Assembly: GCA_965248905.1 (NCBI GenBank) | Contig: CBDFKS010000003.1 | Coordinates: 186,001 to 250,000, forward strand | Length of the DNA stretch: 64,000 bases | Direction of reading: 5' to 3' | Source: CBDFKS01 sp965248905 | Lineage (GTDB): Bacteria > Chloroflexota > Dehalococcoidia > Lucifugimonadales > JAGWBF01 | Shown here: positions 34,178 to 42,350 of the stretch, piece by piece | Position numbering within the stretch: position 1 is the first letter of the stretch | Layout of the letters: the number at the start of each line of letters is the position of its first letter | Program-made: the position numbers and the translations under genes | The notes under the pieces: generated by a model | What the model was told of the DNA's origin: nothing | What the model saw: the letters and a program-made list of their open reading frames with translations, nothing else | Database searches by the model: none

Positions 34178-34684
34178 TTGGAGCTATCGGTAGACACGAT
34201 AAAAGACCTGCGCCATAAGACCGGCGCGGGCGTTATGGATTGTAAGCGCGCCTTGGAAGAGGCCGGCGGAAACGTGGAGCAAGCCGAGGAACTTCTCAGA
34301 GAAAAGGGGCTTGCTGACGCTGCGAAAAGAGTAGGCAGGGAGACCCGGGAAGGGGTCGTGGAGGCCTACATCCATACAGGGGGCCGGCTTGGCGCACTGG
34401 TGGAAATCAACTGCGAGACCGATTTCGTGGCTCGCACACCCGACATAAAGGAGTTGGCCCACGCCCTAGCTATGCAAGTCGCGGCGATGCCGGCAACGCG
34501 CTACGTCTATAAAGAAGACATGAGCGAGGACGACGAAAGCCCCGTCGAAGAAGTCTGCTTGCTCGAACAGTCCTATATCAAGGACCCTTCCAGCATAGTA
34601 CGAGATATAGTACAGGAAGCAGTAGCAAAAGTGGGGGAAAACATCCGGGTCAGGCGCTTTGCCAGGTTCGCCCTGGGAGAATAA
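34178..34684 (+). CDS. tsf: Elongation factor Ts, short form
   Basis: EF-Ts catalyses GDP release from EF-Tu. This 168-residue protein has the N-terminal UBA-like domain (TIKDLRHKTGAGVMDCKRAL), the linker EEAGGNVEQAEELLREKGL, and the core with INCETDFVART. It is shorter than the E. coli protein (283) and resembles the compact form with one core subdomain. TTG 34178 has GGAGG 5 bp upstream. It follows rpsB by 63 bp, the usual pairing. Confidence 0.95.
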   Translation: MELSVDTIKDLRHKTGAGVMDCKRALEEAGGNVEQAEELLREKGLADAAKRVGRETREGVVEAYIHTGGRLGALVEINCETDFVARTPDIKELAHALAMQVAAMPATRYVYKEDMSEDDESPVEEVCLLEQSYIKDPSSIVRDIVQEAVAKVGENIRVRRFARFALGE

Positions 34685-34700
34685 AAGATCGGGGGGTGCC

Positions 34701-35423
34701 GTGGCCCGCAGCGCTCATAAGAGAGCACTTCTCAAGCTAAGTGGAGAGTCTCTCAGAGGAGAGGCAGTGTACGGCATTCATCCCGAAGCCGTACAGTACG
34801 CAGCCAGCGAGATCGCAGAGGCTGTCGGACTCGGAGTGGACGTGGCTGTGGTGGTGGGTGGTGGCAATATCTGGCGTGGCCAGGAGGCTGAGGAGCGGGG
34901 AATGGACCGAGCCACCGCCGACTACGCGGGAATGCTCGCCACTGTGATAAACGCCATGGCCCTTCAAGATGCATTGGAGAAGATCGGGGTCGTCACCCGC
35001 ACCCAGACCGCCATTCAAATTCAAGCAGTAGCGGAGCCATACATACGGCGACGCGCCATCAGGCACTTGGAGAAGGGAAGGGTGGTACTGTTCGCCGCCG
35101 GTACTGGCAACCCCTACATGACTACCGATACCGCCGCAGCTTTACGTGCCGTAGAGATAGGAGCCGAAGTGCTTCTGATGGCGAAGAACAACGTTGATGC
35201 TGTCTATGACTCCGATCCCAACAAAAATCCTGAAGCCAAACGCTTCGAGAACCTTAGGTACATGGACGCACTGAGTCTGCGCCTGAATGTGATGGATACA
35301 ACAGCTCTCTCTCTGTGCATGGATAATGATCTGCCCATCGTGGTCTTTAACCTATTCCAAAAGGGTAATATCGGGCGCATACTCTCAGGAGAGACGGTAG
35401 GCACTCTTATCTCCGGGAGGTAG
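34701..35423 (+). CDS. pyrH: UMP kinase
   Basis: PyrH phosphorylates UMP to UDP and belongs to the amino-acid-kinase fold. The 240-residue protein has LLKLSGESLRGE, VAVVVGGGNIWRG, RATADYAGMLATVINAMALQ and LLMAKNNVDAVYDSDP. GTG 34701 follows GGGGGGTG and gives the standard length; the open frame to 34659 overlaps tsf. It is the third gene of the canonical order. Confidence 0.96.
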   Translation: MARSAHKRALLKLSGESLRGEAVYGIHPEAVQYAASEIAEAVGLGVDVAVVVGGGNIWRGQEAEERGMDRATADYAGMLATVINAMALQDALEKIGVVTRTQTAIQIQAVAEPYIRRRAIRHLEKGRVVLFAAGTGNPYMTTDTAAALRAVEIGAEVLLMAKNNVDAVYDSDPNKNPEAKRFENLRYMDALSLRLNVMDTTALSLCMDNDLPIVVFNLFQKGNIGRILSGETVGTLISGR

Positions 35424-35425
35424 CC

Positions 35426-36013
35426 ATGTCAACACAGAAGGAACTGGACGACACAACAGCTGACGACGTCCTTAGCGATTCCGATTCTAGGATGGGTAAG
35501 GCTCGGGAAGCGTTGAACCGTGACCTGAACTCCTTACGGACCGGCCGAGCAAGCCCAGCCCTTATAGAGAACTTGGCGGTGGACTACTATGGTGTGGCCA
35601 CTCCTCTGAATCAGCTGGCTACCATCTCCGCTCCAGAAGCCAGAATGATCAGCATCCAACCCTGGGACAAGCAGGCTCTCAAAGACATTGAAAAGAGCTT
35701 GCAAAAATCCGACATGGGCTTCAATCCTTCTAACGATGGCAGCATAGTTCGCGTCCCAATTCCACCACTCTCGCAAGAACGCCGTAAAGAGCTCGTGAAG
35801 GTATTGAAGAGAAAAATTGAGGATGGCAAGGTCTCAGTGCGAAACGTTCGTCGTGACGCCATGGAACGACTACGTACGATGGAACGGAACAAGGCCATAT
35901 CTCAAGATGACAACCGCAGAGCTCAAGAGAAACTGCAAAAGGCTACCGATGTCCATGTAGCGCAGATAGACCAGATCTCAGAAGCCAAAGAAACCGAGAT
36001 CATGCAGGTCTAG
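35426..36013 (+). CDS. frr: Ribosome recycling factor
   Basis: RRF splits post-termination ribosomes with EF-G. The 195-residue protein has the three-helix-bundle motifs LNSLRTGRASPALIENL, VDYYG...TPLNQLATIS, IQPWDKQALKDIEKSL and RKELVKVLKRKIEDGKVSVR. The ATG lies 2 bp after the pyrH stop, so the genes are coupled. An N-terminal extension of about 10 residues precedes the family start. Confidence 0.97.
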   Translation: MSTQKELDDTTADDVLSDSDSRMGKAREALNRDLNSLRTGRASPALIENLAVDYYGVATPLNQLATISAPEARMISIQPWDKQALKDIEKSLQKSDMGFNPSNDGSIVRVPIPPLSQERRKELVKVLKRKIEDGKVSVRNVRRDAMERLRTMERNKAISQDDNRRAQEKLQKATDVHVAQIDQISEAKETEIMQV

Positions 36014-36035
36014 CGGGACGGAATCTGGACCAGAG

Positions 36036-36788
36036 ATGCAAGTCAAAGGTGAATCCAAACCGAAACTCCAGGCAGATGGTCTGCACGTTCCCAATCATGT
36101 GGCCATCATCATGGATGGCAATGGTCGATGGGCACAGCAACGAGGGTTACCTCGACTGGAAGGCCACAGAGCAGGTGTCGACAATATTCGTAGTGTCCTT
36201 GAGGCGCTCGGGGATTATGGTGTCAAGTACGTTACCGTTTACGCGTTTTCAACCGAGAACTGGAACCGGCCCGAGAACGAGGTAGCGGGTCTGATGACCA
36301 TCCTGCAGGAGGCTATCCACAGCGAGACCGAGGCCCTGCACGGGAAAGGCGTCCGCATACTGCACCTCGGCAGAATTGACCGTCTAGGCCCGGAGCTCCA
36401 AGAGGCGGTAGCCTTTGCTCAGGAGCTAACAAAAAACAATTCGACCATTACCCTAAGCGTAGCCTTCGATTACGGTGGCAGGGCTGAGATCCTGGCAGCC
36501 GTCCATAAGATTGTCCAGGACGGCATCTCCGCCGAGCAAATTGATGAGGCTCTCTTCAGCAAGTATCTGTATAGCAACAATCTGCCTGACCCCGATCTTA
36601 TAATCCGCACTGGTGGAGAGCTTCGACTCAGCAACTTCCTTTTATGGCAGTCTGCTTACAGTGAGTATTATCCTACGCCTACCCTCTGGCCGGACCTAGG
36701 TGAGACGGACATCGCCAGAGCCATGGAGTCCTTTAGCCAACGGCAGAGGCGGTTCGGAGCCCTCCACACAGAAGATTCGTCGGCCTGA
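36036..36788 (+). CDS. uppS: Undecaprenyl diphosphate synthase
   Basis: UppS condenses IPP units onto farnesyl diphosphate to give the C55 carrier used in cell-wall synthesis. The 250-residue protein has HVAIIMDGNGRWA with catalytic Asp27, GHRAGVDNIR, VYAFSTENWNRP, and IIRTGGELRLSNFLLWQSAYSE near the C-terminus. It follows frr by 22 bp and cdsA follows it by 3 bp, the conserved order. It links the MEP genes in the window to envelope synthesis. Confidence 0.97.
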   Translation: MQVKGESKPKLQADGLHVPNHVAIIMDGNGRWAQQRGLPRLEGHRAGVDNIRSVLEALGDYGVKYVTVYAFSTENWNRPENEVAGLMTILQEAIHSETEALHGKGVRILHLGRIDRLGPELQEAVAFAQELTKNNSTITLSVAFDYGGRAEILAAVHKIVQDGISAEQIDEALFSKYLYSNNLPDPDLIIRTGGELRLSNFLLWQSAYSEYYPTPTLWPDLGETDIARAMESFSQRQRRFGALHTEDSSA

Positions 36789-36791
36789 CCC

Positions 36792-37631
36792 GTGGGAGTA
36801 GGCCAGAAATTGGCCCTCAGAATCCTTACTGCCCTGGTAGGTATCCCCGTTCTCGTGGGCGCTATCTGGGCAGGATACCCCTGGATTACAGTCTTGGTGG
36901 GAATCACGGCCTTGGTGGCTCTGGTAGAGTTCTACGGGATGGCGCCCGAGCTTTCGGTTCGATTCATCTACCCCATAGGCGCCCTAGCGACTATCCTTTT
37001 TATCGTTAGTGGCCAGCTTGCCGACGAATGGTACGATTACACTCCTCACATGCTGTTGGGCATTGGTATCCTCTTGGCCCTTCCATTGCTACTCCTTTAC
37101 CGAGACAAACCAAAGAACATCGTCGCCTGGGGATACGCCGTTGGAGGGCCCATATACGTCGGTTTCTTATTAGCCCACGCATTGATGTTGCGCGAATTGG
37201 ATGGGCTCCCGGATGTGGGCAGAGACTGGCTACTTTTCACTTTGCTGGCAACATTCGCCACCGATACCGGCGCCTTATTAGCTGGACGGACGTTGGGCAG
37301 ACACCAGATGGCCCCCTCCATAAGCCCTAACAAAACGTGGGAAGGCTCATTTGGTGGATTCACGTTGGCCGTTTGCGTTGCCGTTGCTCTCGACCCTCTA
37401 CTACAATTGTCAGTGCCAATCTGGCAAACGGCGTTATGTGGAGCAGCCATCGGAGTCGTGGCCCAAATAGGGGACTTAGCCGAGTCACGCCTCAAAAGGG
37501 CCCGCGGGATAAAGGACACGGGACGTATCCTTCCAGGACATGGAGGGCTGTTGGACAGGCTTGATTCAATTGTTTTCACAGTGCCGCTGATGTATTATCT
37601 TGTTGCGCTGGCGTTGAAACCGTCTAGCTAG
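36792..37631 (+). CDS. cdsA: Phosphatidate cytidylyltransferase
   Basis: CdsA makes CDP-diacylglycerol from CTP and phosphatidate, in the membrane. The 279-residue protein has six to eight hydrophobic segments and the C-terminal signature SPNKTWEGSFGGF, followed by GDLAESRLKRARGIKDTGRILPGHGGLLDRLDS. The start is GTG 36792. The TAG stop at 37629-37631 lies inside the CTAG end of the adjoining MITE, so the end of the gene may have been set by the insertion. Confidence 0.95.
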   Translation: MGVGQKLALRILTALVGIPVLVGAIWAGYPWITVLVGITALVALVEFYGMAPELSVRFIYPIGALATILFIVSGQLADEWYDYTPHMLLGIGILLALPLLLLYRDKPKNIVAWGYAVGGPIYVGFLLAHALMLRELDGLPDVGRDWLLFTLLATFATDTGALLAGRTLGRHQMAPSISPNKTWEGSFGGFTLAVCVAVALDPLLQLSVPIWQTALCGAAIGVVAQIGDLAESRLKRARGIKDTGRILPGHGGLLDRLDSIVFTVPLMYYLVALALKPSS

Positions 37632-37782
37632 TGCTTGGTCAACTTAAACTTGATGCATCGTTTCACCCCCATCCTAGCCTTCCCCCATCGAGGGGGAAGG
37701 GACTTGTTCTCTCCCCCCTTAACGGGGAGAGTTAGAATGGGGGTGATAGGCACCTATCAAATCTTGGTTGACTAAGTGCTAG
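37628..37782. mobile_element. Non-autonomous MITE with IS630-type ends (copy 2)
   Basis: The 155-bp element begins CTAGTGCTTGGTCAACTT and ends GGTTGACTAAGTGCTAG. Outer flanks (GATGCATCGTTTCAC and ATCAAATCTTGGTTGACT) are collinear with copy 1 at 1859-2014, but the central 75-80 bp is the reverse complement of the centre of copy 1. It separates cdsA from dxr, so the hairpins may affect read-through. Confidence 0.87.
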
Positions 37783-37840
37783 TCATTCTTGCCACGTCAG
37801 TTTTATGGATGACCAAAAGCAGGCATGAGGAGTTCAAGCT

Positions 37841-38998
37841 ATGAAGGGATTAGTGGTCCTGGGTTCAACGGGCTCCATAGGACGCCAGACCCTCGATATA
37901 GTCAGGGCGTTTCCAAACGAGTTTAAAGTGGTCGGGCTTGCCGCGGGCGCTAATCTCGAGCTCCTCACAGCTCAGATACAGGAGTTTAAGCCACGTCTAG
38001 CCTTTTGTGCCTCCGAAGAGCACAGGGAGCTGATCCCTGATGGAGTAGCCTTTGCGTCGATGGAGGAGATGGTCTGTCAGCCTGATGTAGAGCTTGTAAT
38101 GGCGGCTACAATCGGCAGCGCAGGCCTGGTGCCGACTATTCGCGCACTGGAGAATAAGAAGGCAGTTGCGCTGGCCAATAAAGAGGTCATCATCATGGCC
38201 GGAGCGCTGGTCATGGGCCTGGCCAGTTCCGAAGGTGCTGCCCTTCTTCCAGTTGATAGCGAGCCCAGCGCCATCTGGCAGTGCCTTCAGGGTGAGAATG
38301 ACCCGATCCGGCGCATCATCATAACCGCCTCGGGAGGACCCTTCCGCACAACTCCTCTGGAAGAACTGGAAGGAGTTACACCGGAGCAGGCGCTGAATCA
38401 TCCAACATGGAAAATGGGTAAAAAGATCACGGTAGACTCGGCCACATTGATGAACAAGGCATTCGAAGTCATCGAGGCACATTGGCTTTTCAATGTACCC
38501 TGGGATAGAATAGAAGTAATGGTTCACCCTCAAAGCATTGTTCATTCAATGGTAGAGTTGTCCGACGGCTCGGTGAAGGCCCAGCTCGGCCCCCCTGACA
38601 TGCGATTGCCGATACAATACTCTCTCTTTTATCCGACTCGGCTGGAAAACTCGCAGATACCAAGAATGGACACGGGAATACAACATTCCCTGACTTTCCA
38701 GCCTCTAGAGCCCCAGCGCTACCCTTGCTTCGATCTAGCTACAAGGGCGGGTAGGAAGGGACACACCTATCCCACCGTCCTGAGCGCAGCCGACGAGATT
38801 GCCGTGGAACTGTTCCTACAGGGCAGGATCGGATTTATGGACATCTACAGGACGATCAACCGGGTATTAGATGACCATATTCCAACCCAAGGTGACCATT
38901 TAGAGGACATCCTTAAGGCCGATCGATGGGCTCGGAATCGTGCTCGATCTGCGGCGGAAGAATTAAGCGCGGTAGCTTCAACCTCTAATCCCACATAA
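37841..38998 (+). CDS. dxr: 1-deoxy-D-xylulose 5-phosphate reductoisomerase
   Basis: Dxr converts DXP to MEP with NADPH, the first committed step of the pathway. The 385-residue protein has the NADPH motif LGSTGSIGRQTLDI, NKEVIIMAG, LPVDSEPSAIWQCL with the metal acids, and IITASGGPFRTT, WKMGKKITVDSATLMNKA, VHPQSIVHSMVEL. ATG 37841 follows GAGGAG. It lies directly upstream of rseP. Confidence 0.97.
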   Translation: MKGLVVLGSTGSIGRQTLDIVRAFPNEFKVVGLAAGANLELLTAQIQEFKPRLAFCASEEHRELIPDGVAFASMEEMVCQPDVELVMAATIGSAGLVPTIRALENKKAVALANKEVIIMAGALVMGLASSEGAALLPVDSEPSAIWQCLQGENDPIRRIIITASGGPFRTTPLEELEGVTPEQALNHPTWKMGKKITVDSATLMNKAFEVIEAHWLFNVPWDRIEVMVHPQSIVHSMVELSDGSVKAQLGPPDMRLPIQYSLFYPTRLENSQIPRMDTGIQHSLTFQPLEPQRYPCFDLATRAGRKGHTYPTVLSAADEIAVELFLQGRIGFMDIYRTINRVLDDHIPTQGDHLEDILKADRWARNRARSAAEELSAVASTSNPT

Positions 38999-39016
38999 CG
39001 GAAGACGTAATTATTT

Positions 39017-40321
39017 ATGGAAATCTTCATCACCATTCTGGAATTTCTAGCGGTCTTGGGAGTAGTGGTGCTTGTGCACGAGTTCGGGCACTTCGCCACC
39101 GCCAAGGCTTTTGGCATCAAGGTCAACGAGTTCGGATTCGGCTTCCCTCCCCGATTAATCCGGCTATTTCGCCGGGGAGAGACTGAATACACCATCAACC
39201 TGCTACCTATTGGGGGGTTCGTAAAGCTGGAAGGTGAAAACGATCCCAGCCAACCCCGAAGCCTCGCAAGCAAGGGTATCGGCACCCGCTTTATCGTGCT
39301 AACAGCCGGAGTGTTCATGAACGTCGTGCTGGCTGTTGTTCTGTTTGCCGCCTTCTTCATGTTTACCGTGGACGATGAGGTACGCGTGCGCATCGGGGAC
39401 GTTACTCCCGGCTCGCCGGGGCACGCAGCGGGCGTGATGCAAGGCGACTATATCGTTGAGGCGAACGGTGAACTCGTTAGATCTGTTGATAATCTGGACC
39501 AACAGTTCACTCTCAACCTCGGAACAGAGGTGGACTGGCTAATTGAACGAGATGACGTTCGTCAGCCCGTCCGCTTTGTGGTCGAAGGGCTCCAGGTGAA
39601 TAGCGTAGCCCCAGGTTCTCCCGCGGAAGAGGCTGGAGTACGCCCACAGGATATTATCCTTGAGATAAACGGGACGCCCGTTAAGAGCTTCGAGGACTTG
39701 AGCGGCCAGATTACGGCGAACTCGGGCCAAGAGATGGAATGGCTAGTCCAGCAAGGTGAATCTCGGCAGACTGTAACATTGGTTCCACGAGAGAACCCTC
39801 CAAAAGGTCAAGGCGCCACAGGAATAAGCATAGTCACAGACATAGAGGGCACCACTGGGGTCAGATTACAGTATCTGAACGTCTACAGCGCGACCCCCAC
39901 CCGAGCACCCTGGGACGCCGTGGCTCGCAGTCTAGAAGTCACCTGGTCTGTGCCTAAGCTCCTTAAGGACTCGATCGATGACTGGTTGACCGACGACGGA
40001 GAGATTCCTTTCGCAGGACCCGTCGGCATAGCCCAAGGGACGGGTGAGTGGGCACGGGAATTCGGCCTCATATCACTGATACCTCTGGCCGCTCTTCTGA
40101 GCATAAGCCTGGCAATTCTCAATATCCTACCCATCCCTGCCCTGGACGGCGGGAGGCTTGTCTTTGTGATTTTGGAGTGGATACGTCGCGGGAAGCGAAT
40201 TCCCCCAGAGAAAGAGGGCCTTGTTCATCTGGTCGGGTTTGTAGGGTTGATGGTCTTCGTGGTTGTGATGAGCTATAACGATATCGTGAGGATAGCTGAA
40301 GGGGGCAGTCTGCTGCGGTAA
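39017..40321 (+). CDS. rseP: RIP metalloprotease RseP (site-2 protease)
   Basis: RseP cleaves membrane-embedded substrates such as anti-sigma factors and signal-peptide remnants. The 434-residue protein has the zinc motif VLVHEFGHFATAK (H21, E22, H25) in the first helix and two central PDZ domains (around VRIGDVTPGSPGHAAGV and VNSVAPGSPAEEAGV). The second zinc ligand is in LNILPIPALDGGRL near the end. Four membrane segments are visible. It is followed 27 bp later by a DUF4258-like frame. Confidence 0.96.
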   Translation: MEIFITILEFLAVLGVVVLVHEFGHFATAKAFGIKVNEFGFGFPPRLIRLFRRGETEYTINLLPIGGFVKLEGENDPSQPRSLASKGIGTRFIVLTAGVFMNVVLAVVLFAAFFMFTVDDEVRVRIGDVTPGSPGHAAGVMQGDYIVEANGELVRSVDNLDQQFTLNLGTEVDWLIERDDVRQPVRFVVEGLQVNSVAPGSPAEEAGVRPQDIILEINGTPVKSFEDLSGQITANSGQEMEWLVQQGESRQTVTLVPRENPPKGQGATGISIVTDIEGTTGVRLQYLNVYSATPTRAPWDAVARSLEVTWSVPKLLKDSIDDWLTDDGEIPFAGPVGIAQGTGEWAREFGLISLIPLAALLSISLAILNILPIPALDGGRLVFVILEWIRRGKRIPPEKEGLVHLVGFVGLMVFVVVMSYNDIVRIAEGGSLLR

Positions 40322-40348
40322 GCGGGATGTGTCTCTTACGGGTAACCG

Positions 40349-40618
40349 ATTCGAGTCCTACATCCTCACCTCGAAGACCGAACGAGTCTGCGTGGAGTTA
40401 CACCCCAGGAAATAGAACAAACCTTGTCTCGTGGGCGACCGGCTTTAGATGCCAAAGCTGGAACCACTGGCAGATCCCTTGGGTTTCCTTTTCACACCGA
40501 GTGGGAAGGTCAGTTTTACGAAGAAAAAGAGGTTACTGTATATTACAAATTCGTTGAGAATGATATAGTAATACTTACCGCGAAAACTCGGTACGGACAC
40601 GGATTCGACGGACAATGA
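40349..40618 (+). CDS. DUF4258-like protein, start uncertain
   Basis: The frame reads HPHLEDRTSLRGVTPQEIEQ, then GRPALDAKAGTTGRSLGF, VYYKFVENDIVILTAKTRYG, the core of DUF4258 proteins, relatives of RelE-type toxins. No ATG or GTG exists between the upstream TAA (40343-40345) and the core. ATT 40349 or CTG inside could serve, TTG 40424 would lose the first part, and the gene may be 5'-damaged. The next gene overlaps its stop by 4 bp (ATGA), so the two are coupled. A toxin role is inferred. Confidence 0.6.
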   Translation: MRVLHPHLEDRTSLRGVTPQEIEQTLSRGRPALDAKAGTTGRSLGFPFHTEWEGQFYEEKEVTVYYKFVENDIVILTAKTRYGHGFDGQ

Positions 40619-41001
40619 AGATCGAATATGACCAGACCGGAGACCTATTATACCTGTACTTTCGGTCACCAGGAAAAAAGGTCTCCAAAACCGTAACGGT
40701 TGTTCCCGGAATCCACGCGGACTTAGCTGTTGATGACAGTATCATAGGCGTCGAGGTTTTTGACGCTTCAGAGTTCGTCGGAGAAGGGGTTAATCTGGAA
40801 AGCGTGACGGACGAGCGAAACCGCCAATTAGAGCAACGGATTCGAGAGCTAACTTCTCTGAATCAAATGTTCCAAGAGCAACAGAAGCAGCATAGTCAGA
40901 TAGTGGAAACGTTTAAGAGTTTCCTAGATGAACTGGAGACGAACCCTCAAGATGTAAGCGACATAATTCGACGGGCTCGGTCTCAGCTAGTTCGGGGATG
41001 A
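40615..41001 (+). CDS. DUF2283-family protein with coiled-coil tail
   Basis: Residues 1-65 are a DUF2283 domain (MKIEYDQTGDLLYLYFRSPG, GIHADLAVDDSIIGVEVFDAS). The last 60 residues are a probable coiled coil (RNRQLEQRIRELTSLNQMFQ, then EQQKQHSQIVETFKSFLDEL) not present in the usual 70-residue family. It overlaps the DUF4258-like gene by ATGA. The same pair occurs at 46968-47458. Antitoxin-like partnership is an inference from the conserved pairing. Confidence 0.8.
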   Translation: MKIEYDQTGDLLYLYFRSPGKKVSKTVTVVPGIHADLAVDDSIIGVEVFDASEFVGEGVNLESVTDERNRQLEQRIRELTSLNQMFQEQQKQHSQIVETFKSFLDELETNPQDVSDIIRRARSQLVRG

Positions 41002-41125
41002 AGAACACTCCCGATATATAGGCCGGGCTACCGAAGCGTCTTTCTGTGTTACAAACGTTAGGTGTGGCAAGCCTGCGTGTGATTTAGGGCACACCCTAAT
41101 TCCCCTGGTTATAGGAGTACTTGAT

Positions 41126-42268
41126 ATGATCAAGCGTCGGGTCACCAAGCCGATATACGTGGGTGGCGTAAAGATTGGCGGAGATGCGCCCATTGCAGTC
41201 CAGTCTATGACAAAGACCGACACTCGAGATGTCGCAGCTACAGTGAGGCAGATTAAAGAGCTCGAGGAGGTGGGCTGTGACATCATCAGGTCCGCTGTTC
41301 CCGACATGGAAGCGGCCAAAGCAATCCCAGAGATCAAGAAGCAGATAAACATCCCCCTAGTGGCCGACATACATTTCCATTATCAACTCGCCCTGGAATC
41401 CATAAAGGGCGGCGTGGATATGCTGAGGCTCAACCCCGGAAACATTCGAGATGCCGATAAGGTGAAGCTGGTAGTACAGGCCGCGAAGGAACGTGAAATC
41501 CCAATCCGTATAGGCGTCAACTTCGGCAGCCTGCCGCCGGTAGGTGGTATCGGTAAAACACGCGGATTCTCCCGGCATCTGGACATGGTGAACAAGCTGC
41601 CCAAGGCCGGAGAGGCCCCCACGGAAGAGTACAGCATCGTTGACCATATGGTCGCTACCGCCTTATGGGAGGCCAGCGTATTGGAGTCCCTGGACTTCGA
41701 TCTGATCAAGATCTCCTTGAAAGCCTTCGACGTGCCCACTACGGTACAGGCCTATCAGCGCATCGCCGACATGGTCCCTTATCCCTTACACCTGGGTATC
41801 ACAGAGGCGGGTACGGTGAAGTCGGGCTCCATCAGGAGCTCCATAGGCTTAGGCCTGCTCCTTTATGAGGGAATCGGAGATACTATTCGGGTCTCCCTCA
41901 GCGGTGATTCCACGGAAGAGGTTACGGCTGGGTACGATATCCTGAAGTCCCTGAACTTGCGCCAGAAGGGGACGACGCTTGTGGCGTGCCCAAGCTGCGG
42001 AAGAGCAGACGTGGATGTCATCAAGCTAGCCAACGAAGTGGACGAGTTGCTGAAGAAGGTGGACAAGGACGTGAAGGTGGCCGTAATGGGCTGCGAGGTC
42101 AACGGTCCTGGCGAGGCCAAGGACGCCGACGTAGGCATAGCCGCCGGCGCGGGTCGCGCCGTCATCTTCCGAAAGGGCCAGAAAACCCGTGTAGTAGCCG
42201 CCGCCGATATGCTGTCCGCGCTCATGGAAGAAGTGGAAGCGGTGGCAGCCGCGGCGGGGGATAGCTAG
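41126..42268 (+). CDS. ispG: 4-hydroxy-3-methylbut-2-en-1-yl diphosphate synthase (IspG)
   Basis: IspG converts MEcPP to HMBPP, the step before IspH. The 380-residue protein has the TIM-barrel part with VQSMTKTDTRDV and RLNPGNIR, and the [4Fe-4S] ligands C288, C291 (ACPSCGR), C323 and E330 (MGCEVNGPGEAKDADVG). ATG 41126 follows AGGAG. It is in the core block after rseP, separated from it by the DUF4258/DUF2283 pair, a position where rseP and ispG would normally adjoin. Confidence 0.97.
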   Translation: MIKRRVTKPIYVGGVKIGGDAPIAVQSMTKTDTRDVAATVRQIKELEEVGCDIIRSAVPDMEAAKAIPEIKKQINIPLVADIHFHYQLALESIKGGVDMLRLNPGNIRDADKVKLVVQAAKEREIPIRIGVNFGSLPPVGGIGKTRGFSRHLDMVNKLPKAGEAPTEEYSIVDHMVATALWEASVLESLDFDLIKISLKAFDVPTTVQAYQRIADMVPYPLHLGITEAGTVKSGSIRSSIGLGLLLYEGIGDTIRVSLSGDSTEEVTAGYDILKSLNLRQKGTTLVACPSCGRADVDVIKLANEVDELLKKVDKDVKVAVMGCEVNGPGEAKDADVGIAAGAGRAVIFRKGQKTRVVAAADMLSALMEEVEAVAAAAGDS

Positions 42269-42350
42269 GCGATTCCCTCCTCCAGTTAATTTCCAGTAGG
42301 CAAGTAGCGATCATGATTACCGTATATTGCCGACCCAGGAGAGCCTATCC

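Noticed and set aside
40340..40365. TTCGAGTCC resembling a tRNA T-loop
   Set aside because: The flanks do not form a T-stem and no anticodon or acceptor arm is present.
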